DNA from: Cognatishimia coralii
Lineage (GTDB): Bacteria; Pseudomonadota; Alphaproteobacteria; Rhodobacterales; Rhodobacteraceae
Length of the DNA: 64,000 nt
Assembly: GCF_037478305.1 (NCBI RefSeq)
Contig: NZ_JBBGAZ010000004.1
Location: forward strand, 62,001-126,000
Direction of reading: 5' to 3'
How positions within the stretch are numbered: the stretch's first letter is position 1; the number at the start of each line of letters is the position of its first letter. This document shows positions 42,744-51,228 of this stretch, in pieces. The notes under the pieces are model-generated. The model was not told the DNA's origin. It made no database searches and saw only the letters and a program-made list of their open reading frames with translations. The translations under genes and the position numbers were made by a program.

Positions 42744-44816
42744 TTAGGCTTTGATCAGGCCCATGCTTTCCAGCTTGAGCAGCACTTGGTGGGCGCAGTT
42801 GTCGACCTCGACATTCTCGGTCTCAACGCTCAGCTCTGGGTCCACTGGGACATCGTAAGGGTCCGAAATCCCGGTGAACTCTTTGATCTTGCCCTCGCGC
42901 GCAAGCTTATAGAGCCCCTTGCGGTCGCGGCGTTCGCATTCCTCGATGCTGGTCGCGACATGCACCTCAACGAAAGCACCGAATTGCTCGATCTCTTCGC
43001 GCACATGGCGGCGGGTGGTCGCGTAGGGTGCGATGGGCGCGCAGATCGCGATGCCACCGTTCTTGGTGATTTCAGACGCTACATAGCCGATGCGCTTGAT
43101 GTTGAGGTCACGGTGTTCCTTGGAGAAACCCAGCTCGGAGGACAGGTTTTTCCGCACGATATCGCCATCCAGCAGCGTCACTGGGCGGCCACCCATTTCC
43201 ATCAGTTTCACCATCAAGGCGTTCGCAATCGTGGACTTGCCTGATCCAGAGAAGCCGGTGAAGAAGACGGTGAAGCCCTGTTTGGAACGCGGCGGCTTGG
43301 TCTTGCGCAGTTCCTTGACAACCTCTGGGAATGAGAACCATTCGGGGATCTCAAGACCCTCTGCCAGACGGCGGCGCAGTTCTGTGCCCGAGATGTTCAG
43401 GATAGTCACATCATCCTTGTCTTTGATCTCGTCATTTGGCTCGTATTGGGCGCGTTCCTGGACATAGACCATATGTTTGAAGTCGACCATTTCGATGCCG
43501 ATTTCGTCCTGGTGTTCGCGGAACAGATCCTGCGCATCGTATGGGCCATAGAAATCTTCGCCTGCGGAATTCTTGCCAGGGCCTGCATGGTCGCGACCGA
43601 CGATAAAGTGGGTGCAGCCGTGGTTTTTACGGATCAGACCGTGCCAAACCGCTTCGCGTGGGCCCGCCATACGCATCGCCAGGTTCAAGAGCGACATAGT
43701 GGTGGTGGCCGCTGGGTATTTGTCCAGCACTGCCTCATAGCAACGCACGCGGGTGAAGTGATCGACGTCGCCCGGTTTGGTCATGCCGACAACAGGGTGG
43801 ATCAGCAGGTTCGCCTGCGCTTCGCGGGCGGCTCGGAAGGTCAGTTCTTGGTGCGCACGGTGCAGCGGGTTGCGGGTCTGGAAGGCAACGACTTTGCGCC
43901 AGCCCAGCTTGCGGAAATAGGCGCGCAGTTCGTTTGGCGTGTCGCGACGGCCGCGGAAATCGTAATGCACAGGCTGTTGGATGCCGGTGATCGGTCCGCC
44001 AAGATAGATTTTGCCCGCTTGGTTGTGCAGATAGTTCACGGCAGGGTGTGCGTCGTCATCCGCACCGAAAACCTTCTCGGCTTCGCGAGATTTGTTTGGC
44101 TCCCACCGGTCTGTGACCGTCATGGTCGCAAGGATCACGCCCTCTTGGTCACGCAGAGCGATGTCCTGGCCGATTTCAATGCTCTCGGCGAAGTCCTCAG
44201 AGACATCCAGAGTGATCGGCATTGGCCAGAGCTGGCCATCCGCCAGACGCATGTTTTCCACGACGCCGTTGTAGTCTTCTTCGCTCAGGAAGCCCTTCAG
44301 CGGGTTAAAGCCACCGTTCATCAACAGCTCCAAATCGCAGATCTGGCGCGGGGTCAGGTCGTGGCTGGTCAGATCAGCCGCCTCGACTTTCAGCTTTTGC
44401 GCTGAGTCATAGGACACATAAAGCTCTGGGATAGGAGCGAGGTTGTTTTGCATGGGTTCCGTCCTGGATTTAAGCGGCACAAGGCCGATTTTCGTGCCGG
44501 TCAGCTCTGCGTGCAGGGCTTCGTAATCGGCGAGTTTCTGGGCGAGGAAAAGATCCGTCAGGCGGTTCTTTTCGCCAGCGCCTTTGGTGGTCAGCGCATA
44601 GGAATTGCGCTGGCGTTTGTCAGAGCCCGGGCGCTGGGCGATGCGCACGAGGCCTTGGTCGATGGCGTCGCGCAGCAAAGCGTTCAGGCGGCCAAGCGAC
44701 AGGCCAACCGCCTCAGCAGTCGCACGTTGCGGCGCATCAGGGGCGATATCCAGCTGCCGCAAAAGGCGGAAAAGCTGGTCCTCTTCGCTGCTGATATGTG
44801 CCTCAGTTTCGGCCAC
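42744..44816 (-). CDS. HTH - sulfate adenylyltransferase - adenylylsulfate kinase fusion
   Basis: A 690-codon open frame. Residues 10-105 are a winged HTH of the EPS-associated MarR type: APQRATAEAVGLSLGRLNALLRD, SYALTTKGAGEKNRLT. From Met122 (MQNNLAPIPELY) a normal bifunctional sulfate-activation enzyme follows: ATP sulfurylase with QTRNPLHRAHQE and GRDHAGPG, and APS kinase with Walker A GFSGSGKS (522-529) and DGDIVRKNL. It makes PAPS from sulfate. Without the HTH the enzyme would be 569 residues, starting at 44453, where AGGACGGAAC is a possible ribosome site. So either a true DNA-binding enzyme fusion or two products from one frame. Confidence 0.88.
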   Translation of the reverse strand: MAETEAHISSEEDQLFRLLRQLDIAPDAPQRATAEAVGLSLGRLNALLRDAIDQGLVRIAQRPGSDKRQRNSYALTTKGAGEKNRLTDLFLAQKLADYEALHAELTGTKIGLVPLKSRTEPMQNNLAPIPELYVSYDSAQKLKVEAADLTSHDLTPRQICDLELLMNGGFNPLKGFLSEEDYNGVVENMRLADGQLWPMPITLDVSEDFAESIEIGQDIALRDQEGVILATMTVTDRWEPNKSREAEKVFGADDDAHPAVNYLHNQAGKIYLGGPITGIQQPVHYDFRGRRDTPNELRAYFRKLGWRKVVAFQTRNPLHRAHQELTFRAAREAQANLLIHPVVGMTKPGDVDHFTRVRCYEAVLDKYPAATTTMSLLNLAMRMAGPREAVWHGLIRKNHGCTHFIVGRDHAGPGKNSAGEDFYGPYDAQDLFREHQDEIGIEMVDFKHMVYVQERAQYEPNDEIKDKDDVTILNISGTELRRRLAEGLEIPEWFSFPEVVKELRKTKPPRSKQGFTVFFTGFSGSGKSTIANALMVKLMEMGGRPVTLLDGDIVRKNLSSELGFSKEHRDLNIKRIGYVASEITKNGGIAICAPIAPYATTRRHVREEIEQFGAFVEVHVATSIEECERRDRKGLYKLAREGKIKEFTGISDPYDVPVDPELSVETENVEVDNCAHQVLLKLESMGLIKA

Positions 44817-44962
44817 GACACGGCTCTCATTGTTTGTTCACGGGTGAACGTATCTCATAAAAGCGTTTTTGAGCCAAGTCTTGTGTGAAAATAAGAGGGA
44901 AATCACACGCCTGCGGTCAAACGTGGAATTCTGACCGCAGGTGTATCAATTTGTTGGAACGC

Positions 44963-45904
44963 TTATTCCTGTTCCGCCAGGAATTTCTCAGCATCCAGTG
45001 CCGCCATACAGCCCATGCCCGCCGAGGTCACCGCTTGGCGATAGACGTGGTCGGTCAGGTCACCGGCGGCGAAAATGCCGGGGATCGAAGTGCGGGTGCT
45101 GCCCGCTTCGACTTTGACATAGCCGCCGTTGTGGGTTTCCAACACGTCTTTCACGAGCTCCGTCGCTGGCGCGTGGCCGATTGCGACGAAGACACCGGCG
45201 CAAGGGATCTCGGTGATCTCGCCTGTGTTGACGTTTTTGGTTTTCACGCCGGTCACGCCCAGAGGCATGTCGGTGCCGACGACTTCTTCCAAAGTGTTGA
45301 ACCACAGCGTTTCGATCTTTTCGTGCTTCAGCAAGCGTTCTTGCAGGATCTTTTCAGCGCGCAGCTCATCGCGGCGGTGGATAAGGGTCACTTTAGAAGC
45401 GAAGTTCGTCAGGAACAGCGCTTCTTCAACGGCTGTGTTGCCGCCGCCGATCACCACGATCTCTTGGCCGCGATAGAAGAAGCCGTCACAGGTCGCACAG
45501 GCGGAAACACCAAATCCTTTGAATTTCTCTTCGCTTTCCATGCCCAGCCATTTTGCGCGCGCGCCAGTCGCGAGGATCACCGCGTCTGCGGTATAGGTCG
45601 TGCCGCTGTCGCCTTTGGCCACGAAGGGGCGCACGGACGTGTCGAGTTCGTTGATAATGTCGCCGATGATCTCTGTGCCCATGGCGCGGGCATGCGCCTC
45701 CATGTTGACCATCAGGTCAGGGCCCTGGATTTCTGTGTGACCGGGCCAGTTTTCGACCTCGGTGGTTGTGGTCAACTGACCGCCGGGCTCAATGCCCTGC
45801 ACGAGAATCGGGTTCAGCATCGCGCGGCTTGCGTAGACGCCTGCGGTGTAACCCGCTGGGCCTGATCCGATAATCAGAACTTTGGTATGTTTGCTCTCTG
45901 CCAT
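44963..45904 (-). CDS. trxB: Thioredoxin-disulfide reductase
   Basis: A 313-residue NADPH/FAD enzyme that reduces thioredoxin. It has the FAD-binding VLIIGSGPAGYTAGVYASRA, the redox CATCDGFFYRGQE (Cys-x-x-Cys), the NADPH-binding VVIGGGNTAVEEALFL and the second FAD motif GIFAAGDLTDHVYRQAVTSAGMGCMAALDAE. Length is normal. Divergent from the Lrp-type regulator across 192 bases with a dyad site, so probably controlled by it. Confidence 0.97.
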   Translation of the reverse strand: MAESKHTKVLIIGSGPAGYTAGVYASRAMLNPILVQGIEPGGQLTTTTEVENWPGHTEIQGPDLMVNMEAHARAMGTEIIGDIINELDTSVRPFVAKGDSGTTYTADAVILATGARAKWLGMESEEKFKGFGVSACATCDGFFYRGQEIVVIGGGNTAVEEALFLTNFASKVTLIHRRDELRAEKILQERLLKHEKIETLWFNTLEEVVGTDMPLGVTGVKTKNVNTGEITEIPCAGVFVAIGHAPATELVKDVLETHNGGYVKVEAGSTRTSIPGIFAAGDLTDHVYRQAVTSAGMGCMAALDAEKFLAEQE

Positions 45905-46024
45905 GGGCCACCCGATTGCCTAAAATTTCGCGTCACAGGGATATAGACATAAGGGACGCGGGCGAAAACCCCCAAGCGGCAGAGCGCGCGATATCAAGGC
46001 TCACTTTCCAGTCATCGTGGAAAT

Positions 46025-46043
46025 CGCGAAATATTATTGCGCG
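46025..46043. promoter_or_regulatory. Candidate Lrp/AsnC operator between trxB and lrp
   Basis: CGCGAAATATTATTGCGCG is an AT-centred, nearly perfect 19-base dyad (one mismatched pair). It lies 53 bases before the regulator start and 120 bases before trxB. Position and symmetry fit an autoregulatory Lrp/AsnC site. Confidence 0.45.
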
Positions 46044-46096
46044 CGCATCGGCGGGTGCTATAAGAATTGCAAAGTTGCAGAGGGGTAACGAGGCAC

Positions 46097-46597
46097 ATGA
46101 CGGGATATCGTTTGGATCCGATTGACCGCAAGATTCTGGCAGAGCTTCAGGCGGATGGTCGTATGACCAACGTAGAGCTGGCCAAGCGCGTGGGGATCTC
46201 TGCGCCGCCTTGCTTGCGCCGTGTGCGCACCCTTGAGGAATCAGGCTATATTCGCGGCTATCACGCCGAGGTCGATGCGCGCGAGTTGGGCTTTGAGGTT
46301 CAGGTTTTCGCGATGGTTGGGCTGATCAGTCAGGCCGAAGCGGATCTAAGCGCCTTTGAAGACCGCTGCCGCGATTGGTCTTTGGTGCGCGAGTGTCACA
46401 TGCTGAATGGCGAAGTGGACTTTATCCTGAAATGCTGCGCGCCGGATCTGTCGACGTTTCAGACCTTCCTAACTGAGGATCTGCTGAAGGCCGAGAATGT
46501 TGCGAGCGTGAAAACATCGCTGGTCATTCGTGGTGCCAAGGATGAACCGGGCGTGCCGTTTGACGTACTAGAAGAACGGATCAGCCGGACGGCTTAG
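46097..46597 (+). CDS. Lrp/AsnC-family transcriptional regulator
   Basis: A 166-residue regulator with an N-terminal HTH (LDPIDRKILAELQADGRMTNVELAKRVGISAPPCLRRVRTLEESGYI) and a C-terminal RAM/AsnC ligand domain (VRECHMLNGEVDFILKCCAPD). The start at 46097 has GAGG upstream; a longer frame from 46067 lacks a good site. Divergent from trxB; this pair recurs in Rhodobacteraceae in my experience. Its 3' end overlaps the convergent TetR gene by 17 bases. Confidence 0.93.
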   Translation: MTGYRLDPIDRKILAELQADGRMTNVELAKRVGISAPPCLRRVRTLEESGYIRGYHAEVDARELGFEVQVFAMVGLISQAEADLSAFEDRCRDWSLVRECHMLNGEVDFILKCCAPDLSTFQTFLTEDLLKAENVASVKTSLVIRGAKDEPGVPFDVLEERISRTA

Positions 46598-47159
46598 GCA
46601 AAAGCCAGGCGTTCAAGTAAGTCTCCATCCGATCTCTGATCGAAATACCGTTATGCGCTGTGCAAAAGTGTAGGGCGAGGGCTTGGATTTGGAAGGCTCC
46701 GACGCCATCGGCCATCAGCGCCGGGTCGATGTCCTTGCGAAATGGTCCATGGGCCAGCCAATGCGCCATGACGGTGCCGTGGCGGATGAAGGTCTGCGCG
46801 ATCGCGCCGATCTCGCTGTTTTGTGCCGCGCCGGAATGCCTAAGAATCACGTCAAAGACAAAACGTTCCTGGGTCATGAACTCAAAGGACGGCATCAGAG
46901 CGTCTAGGATTTCATCGACGCTCTTTGGCGGCTCCATCAGCTCCACCTCGTCCAAAAACGCGTGGATTTCACCCCCAATCAGGTGATCCATCAGCGCGTC
47001 TTTGTCTTTGAAGTGGGCAAAGAACGTCCCCTTCGCGACGCCTGCATCCTTCACCACATCCTCAACGCGCAGCGCCTCATAGCCCGCATCTTTGATGCGG
47101 TTTTGCGCGGCTTCGATAAGTTTCGCGCGGGTTTTGAGGGTGCGTGTTTGGACGGCCAT
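46581..47159 (-). CDS. TetR/AcrR-family repressor
   Basis: A 192-residue regulator. The N-terminal HTH (residues 8-55) reads RAKLIEAAQNRIKDAGYEALRVEDVVKDAGVAKGTFFAHFKDKDALMDHLI. The C-terminal part is a helical ligand domain without a known inducer. It is divergent from a flavodoxin-fold oxidoreductase gene, and the 107-base gap contains three TGACC-type dyads, so it probably represses that gene and itself. Confidence 0.92.
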   Translation of the reverse strand: MAVQTRTLKTRAKLIEAAQNRIKDAGYEALRVEDVVKDAGVAKGTFFAHFKDKDALMDHLIGGEIHAFLDEVELMEPPKSVDEILDALMPSFEFMTQERFVFDVILRHSGAAQNSEIGAIAQTFIRHGTVMAHWLAHGPFRKDIDPALMADGVGAFQIQALALHFCTAHNGISIRDRMETYLNAWLLPKPSG

Positions 47160-47181
47160 AGCCGTGGTGTGACAGAAAAAG

Positions 47182-47247
47182 TGACTTTGGTCAAATTTAG
47201 TTATTGACCATGGTCAATTTTGGAATCTATGAAAGTGACCACGGTCA
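47182..47247. promoter_or_regulatory. TetR operator cluster
   Basis: Three related dyads: TGACTTTGGTCA (47182-47193), ATTGACCATGGTCAAT (47203-47218, a perfect 16-base palindrome) and TGACCACGGTCA (47236-47247). Centres are 23 and 31 bases apart. They cover the divergent promoter region of the TetR and oxidoreductase genes. Confidence 0.75.
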
Positions 47248-47266
47248 ATTTATGGAGAGTCGCGAG

Positions 47267-47848
47267 ATGGCGAAGAAGATTTTTGTTTTGAATGGGCACC
47301 CGCGTGAGGCGTCCTTGTCGGCAACATTTGCCCAGACTTATGCCGATGCCGCACAGGGCGAAGGGCATGAGGTTCGAGTGATGAATGTCGGCGATTTGGA
47401 GTTTGATCCGGATTTCGGGCAGGCGCTTTATAAAGAGCCAAAGCCGCTGGAGCCGGATCTGGAGCAAGTGTTGCAGTCGATTGAATGGGCGGATCACGTG
47501 GTTCTGACCTCGCCGATGTGGTGGGGAGGTCTACCAGCCAAGCTCAAAGGGTTGATTGATCGCAGTTTCCTGCCCGGACGGACCTTTGACACCAAAAGCG
47601 GCAAGTTTCCGAAACCGATGCTCAAGGGGCGGACGGCGCGGGTCATTCTGACGTCCGACACGCCGGGCTGGTATTTCCGCCTGATCTATCGCAGCGCGCT
47701 GCATTCTCAGTTGAAACGGCAAATTCTGGGGTTCATCGGCCTCAGCCCCACGCGGTTCACCCATTTCGCGCAATCCAGCGATCCGAAACCGGGGGCGGTG
47801 GCGCGGTGGATCGACTCGGTTAAATCCTTGGGCGCTCAAGCTATTTGA
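47267..47848 (+). CDS. NAD(P)H-dependent flavodoxin-fold oxidoreductase
   Basis: A 193-residue FMN-type quinone/nitro reductase. It starts KIFVLNGHPREASLSATFAQTYADAAQ (flavin phosphate loop), followed by ADHVVLTSPMWWGGLPAKLKGLIDRSFLPGRTF, the classic YwrO/MdaB-like block. The ATG at 47267 has GGAGAG 9 bases upstream; an in-frame ATG at 47252 is the alternative. Most likely induced by an electrophile or quinone through the divergent TetR repressor. Confidence 0.9.
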   Translation: MAKKIFVLNGHPREASLSATFAQTYADAAQGEGHEVRVMNVGDLEFDPDFGQALYKEPKPLEPDLEQVLQSIEWADHVVLTSPMWWGGLPAKLKGLIDRSFLPGRTFDTKSGKFPKPMLKGRTARVILTSDTPGWYFRLIYRSALHSQLKRQILGFIGLSPTRFTHFAQSSDPKPGAVARWIDSVKSLGAQAI

Positions 47849-47868
47849 AGCCCCCAAACCAAAAGAAG

Positions 47869-47902
47869 ACGACCGTTGGCCGGGGGAACCAACGGTCGTT
47901 TT
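47869..47902. terminator. Bidirectional terminator downstream of the oxidoreductase
   Basis: Eleven-base perfect stem ACGACCGTTGG / CCAACGGTCGT with a 9-base loop, then TTTT. It lies between convergent genes; the opposite flank is A-rich, so it may also serve the small minus-strand gene. Confidence 0.88.
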
Positions 47903-47934
47903 GCTTGGAAGGTAGGGGGTCCTCGAGAATTCTC

Positions 47935-48060
47935 TTACGCGGCTTTCGCGGCTGGTTTTACCAGAACGGTCTCGCCGATGCGCTTTTTCGCCCATGGCAG
48001 CACGACTGCCTCGGTTTTCGATGCTTTGACGATCGATTTTATAAAGCGTTGCTTTGCCAT
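47935..48060 (-). CDS. 41-residue basic small protein
   Basis: Read directly from the minus strand: it begins MAKQRFIKSIVKASKTEA and ends KPAAKAA, with 42 codons. It is lysine-rich, without a membrane segment, and probably cytoplasmic. A strong AAGGAG site lies 7 bases before the ATG, and a perfect terminator follows the stop, so I consider it a real gene although very short. It resembles small basic frames I have seen in Roseobacters (MxKQRFIKS start); function unknown. Confidence 0.65.
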   Translation of the reverse strand: MAKQRFIKSIVKASKTEAVVLPWAKKRIGETVLVKPAAKAA

Positions 48061-48196
48061 CTGTCTGCTCCTTCTTGCCTGATCCTTTGCGGACCGGATT
48101 GTTTGTCTGTTGAGAACAATCTGGTTCCGAAATGGGGCAGAGTTGCGGCGAGATTGGCGTGAATCCGAGGAGTTGCAGAGGTGAATTGGGGGCGAT

Positions 48197-48949
48197 CTAG
48201 AGTTTGATGACCGCGATCAACCGACCATAGTCCGCTTCTTTGGCGTGGGTTGTGCGGCGATAGGAATAGAACCGGTCCGGATCGCTATAGGTGCAATGTC
48301 CGTTCCATTCAGCAAAGCCGACGCCTGCGGCTTGGAGGCGGTGGACGCCATAGCCCGGGAGGTCGAACATGAACCGATCCCCGTCGCCTTTCGCGAAAAA
48401 GCGGCTGTTGTCTGGATCGCCGTCGATAAATTGATCGCGCAGTTCCGGCCCGACCTCATAAGCCGCCTGACTGATCGAAGGCCCGACGACCGCGCGGATC
48501 GCCTCGCGTTTCGCACCAAGCGATTCCATCGCGTCCACGGTGGCTTCAAGAACGCCTGACACTGCGCCTTTCCATCCGGCGTGTGCAGCGCCAATGACAC
48601 CCGACTTGGGATCTGCAAAGAGCACCGGCTGGCAATCGGCGGTCAGAATCGACAGGGCTTGGCCGGGGATATTGGTGACCAGAGCGTCGGCTTTGGGCTT
48701 CTCGCCAGTGATCGGCTCCGTCACAGTCACCACGTCGGCTGAATGGATTTGGTGAACGCCATTCAGTGCCTCAACACCCATGGCCTGCGCCACGCGGTCT
48801 CGGTTGATGCGTACGATGTCCGCGAGATCGCTGCTGCCGGTGCCGCAGTTAAGACCGTGGAAAATCCCCGAGGATGCGCCGCCCTTGCGGGTGAAGAACC
48901 CGTGTTGAATGGGCGCGAGGCTCTCGGACCTGAGGATTTCAAGGCTCAT
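48197..48949 (-). CDS. pgeF: Peptidoglycan editing factor PgeF (multi-copper polyphenol oxidoreductase fold)
   Basis: A 250-residue protein of the YfiH/DUF152 family. It has the metal-ligand motif TADCQPVLFADPKSGVIGAAHAGWKGAVSGVLEAT (Cys and His), GPSISQAAYEVGPELRDQF and a late CTYSDPDRFYSYRR. In E. coli the protein removes wrongly incorporated residues from peptidoglycan precursors; related enzymes act as purine nucleoside phosphorylases. Four-base overlap with the upstream methyltransferase gene. Confidence 0.92.
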   Translation of the reverse strand: MSLEILRSESLAPIQHGFFTRKGGASSGIFHGLNCGTGSSDLADIVRINRDRVAQAMGVEALNGVHQIHSADVVTVTEPITGEKPKADALVTNIPGQALSILTADCQPVLFADPKSGVIGAAHAGWKGAVSGVLEATVDAMESLGAKREAIRAVVGPSISQAAYEVGPELRDQFIDGDPDNSRFFAKGDGDRFMFDLPGYGVHRLQAAGVGFAEWNGHCTYSDPDRFYSYRRTTHAKEADYGRLIAVIKL

Positions 48950-49998
48950 GCTTCTACTCCGGGGGGCGGGTTTTCGCCCTCTGGGTAAAGGGCGACCACT
49001 TTGAACAGATTTCCCATTTCCTCGGGATGGGTCAAGCGTCGATGCGCGAGAATGTGCTGTTCAAGCTGGGCGGGCTCCATCAATTTCGCGAGATCCTGCG
49101 CGCGTCTTGTGATGCCCAGACGCTCTAGAAAGACGCCTTGGGCGGTGACGCGGGAAAACTTGCAGGGGGTCGCGAGGCAGATGGCTTCGAAATCCACATG
49201 GGCGGTGAGGTCTGCGTTGCCGGGATCTTCCAGAACGTCGACCTCTTTGTGATCCTGCACCGCCTGCAGCGTATCACCCTGAGAATGCCAGTCGCCGTAG
49301 TCAATGATCAACGCCACGCCACCGTGGCGTTTGATGCGGCCGCCGACAGCGTCGATCATGGGCGCGAGAGGTTCGCAGACTTCGACCATCATGCCGTCTT
49401 CGGTGTCTTCAAGACGATGGGTGAGGGCGGGTTGAGGCTGGGCTGCGCCAAGGCCGAAAGTCAGGGCTTCGTGGTCGACGCCGATCAGGCGCTCCCGCCA
49501 TGCAGAGCCTTCGCGGATGAACTGGCGGATAGGCAGGGCATCCAGGAATTCATTGGCGACAAAGAACGTCGGCTGTTCGGGCAGAGTGTCGACACCGTCA
49601 TGCCATATGGCGCGGGTGATCAGCTCTTCCTGCTTGGCGCGCAGGGTGGGGGAGGCCTCGATCAGATGGACCTCCATTGCGTCGTGAAATCCCGGCACAT
49701 TGCGGGTCGCGCGCAGCAGGTCTGCCATCAGCGTGCCCCGCCCGGGGCCCGCCTCGGCAAGGGTGAAACGGGTCGGTGAACCTTGGTCCATCCAAGCTTG
49801 CGCCAGTGAGATGCCTAAAAGTTCGCCAAACATCTGGGTGATTTCCGGCGCGGTCGTGAAGTCGCCCGTCGTGCCAAAGGGGTCGCGGGTGGCGTAATAG
49901 CCGTAGGCGGGATGCAAAAGGCATTCGGTCATATAGTCGGCGACAGAAATCGGGCCGATGGTGCGGATGCGATTTATGAGCGTCTCGCGCAGGCTCAT
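48946..49998 (-). CDS. NDUFAF7/MidA-like class I SAM-dependent methyltransferase
   Basis: A 350-residue protein with ISVADYMTECLLHPAYGYYATRDPFGTTGDFTTAPEITQMFGELLG, then FTLAEAGPGRGTLMADLLRA (SAM motif I) and FFVANEFLDALPIRQF. This is the mitochondrial complex I assembly factor NDUFAF7 (MidA) family, which dimethylates an arginine of a complex I subunit in eukaryotes. In bacteria its target is not established. Overlaps lgt upstream and pgeF downstream by four bases each. Confidence 0.93.
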   Translation of the reverse strand: MSLRETLINRIRTIGPISVADYMTECLLHPAYGYYATRDPFGTTGDFTTAPEITQMFGELLGISLAQAWMDQGSPTRFTLAEAGPGRGTLMADLLRATRNVPGFHDAMEVHLIEASPTLRAKQEELITRAIWHDGVDTLPEQPTFFVANEFLDALPIRQFIREGSAWRERLIGVDHEALTFGLGAAQPQPALTHRLEDTEDGMMVEVCEPLAPMIDAVGGRIKRHGGVALIIDYGDWHSQGDTLQAVQDHKEVDVLEDPGNADLTAHVDFEAICLATPCKFSRVTAQGVFLERLGITRRAQDLAKLMEPAQLEQHILAHRRLTHPEEMGNLFKVVALYPEGENPPPGVEA

Positions 49999-50882
49999 TG
50001 TACCGCGCGCCGGCTTTTGGCGATCATCCAGAGGCCGAAGAGGATCATCGGTAGCGATAGGATCTGGCCCATGGTCAGGCCGATGCCATTCAGATGCAGG
50101 ACAAGGCCAAGCGGGTTGCCCTCGGTGACAAACTGCGCGTCTGGCTGGCGGACGAATTCCACAAGGAACCGTGCAAGCCCATAGCCTGCGAAAAACACGC
50201 CGGTGATACGCCCCGGGAACTTCAAGGCACCTTTGCGGAAGGCGAGCCAGAGCATCACAGTTAGCAACAGCGCGCCTTCAAGGAAGGCTTCATAGAGTTG
50301 CGACGGGTGGCGCGCGCAAAGGCCTGCGAGCTGGCCGCAGTCTTGAGCATAAGCGCCTGGAAAGGCGACGCCCCAAGGCAGGTCGGTCGGGCGGCCCCAA
50401 AGCTCTGCGTTGACGAAATTTGCAAGGCGGCCCAGCAAAAGACCAACTGGCGCGCCCAGAACCACGATGTCGGACGTCGAGAGTTTCGCCAGCCCATGAC
50501 GGCGGCAAAACAGCCATCCGGCCAGAACCACGCCGATTACCCCGCCATGAAAGGCCATGCCGCCTTCCCAGACGCGTATGATCGCGAGGGGATCGGATAG
50601 ATAGGACCCCGGCTGATAAAACAGCACATAGCCCATGCGCCCACCGAGAATGATGCCGATGGTGACCCAAAAGAGTAGGTCTTCGAGTTGGGCGTCATCC
50701 ATAGGGGCCGCGTCGTTGCGCCACAGATGCACGCGCCGCAGAGCCATCAAGGAAATCTGGAACGCCAGAATGATCCCGACGATATAGGCCAAAGCATACC
50801 AGCGCAGTGCCAGTTCAAAGCCGCCTAAAGAGATCGAGAAAAGCTCGGGGGAAATATCGGGAAAGGGGATCATGGCCTGCAT
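49995..50882 (-). CDS. lgt: Prolipoprotein diacylglyceryl transferase
   Basis: A 295-residue inner-membrane enzyme that adds diacylglycerol to the lipobox Cys of lipoproteins. Several TM segments are visible; the signature region is LLGRLANFVNAELWGRPTDLPWGVAFP, with the HPSQLYEAFLEG and GGMAFHGGVIG blocks. The start at 50882 (MQAMIPFPDISPELF) is chosen on family resemblance; the next ATG, 9 bases downstream, is equally possible. The much longer open frame upstream is not part of the family. First gene of lgt-midA-pgeF. Confidence 0.95.
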   Translation of the reverse strand: MQAMIPFPDISPELFSISLGGFELALRWYALAYIVGIILAFQISLMALRRVHLWRNDAAPMDDAQLEDLLFWVTIGIILGGRMGYVLFYQPGSYLSDPLAIIRVWEGGMAFHGGVIGVVLAGWLFCRRHGLAKLSTSDIVVLGAPVGLLLGRLANFVNAELWGRPTDLPWGVAFPGAYAQDCGQLAGLCARHPSQLYEAFLEGALLLTVMLWLAFRKGALKFPGRITGVFFAGYGLARFLVEFVRQPDAQFVTEGNPLGLVLHLNGIGLTMGQILSLPMILFGLWMIAKSRRAVQ

Positions 50883-50985
50883 GTGTCTGATGTGCCTCTG
50901 AGACTGGGGCGAAGTCAACCTTGAGAGTCGCTGCTTTTGTGCCCATATAGGGATCAAATGTAACGGCAGAATACCGGAGGTCCAC

Positions 50986-51228
50986 ATGCAGACCCGCAAT
51001 AAGATCATGGACGACATCTCGCAGCTGATGACTAATGCGATGGGCGTAGCACAAGGCGCGAAGGATGAGGCCGAGACCGCGATGAAATCCCTCATGGATC
51101 GCTGGCTCGCGGATCGCGATTTTGTGACCCGCGAAGAATTTGATGCGGTGCGCACCATGGCGCAAAAGGCGCGGGAAGAGAACGAAGCGCTCAAGGCGCG
51201 GATTGAGGCCTTGGAAGGCAAGAAATAA
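50986..51228 (+). CDS. ubiK: Accessory factor UbiK family protein
   Basis: An 80-residue helical protein of the BMFP/YqiC family, which helps the ubiquinone biosynthesis complex. It has the pattern MDDISQLMTNAMGVAQGAKDEAETAMKSLMDRWLADRDFVTREEFDAVRTMA followed by a coiled-coil tail EENEALKARIEALE. The start has GGAGGTCC 5 bases upstream. The next gene starts at once after its stop. Confidence 0.88.
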   Translation: MQTRNKIMDDISQLMTNAMGVAQGAKDEAETAMKSLMDRWLADRDFVTREEFDAVRTMAQKAREENEALKARIEALEGKK

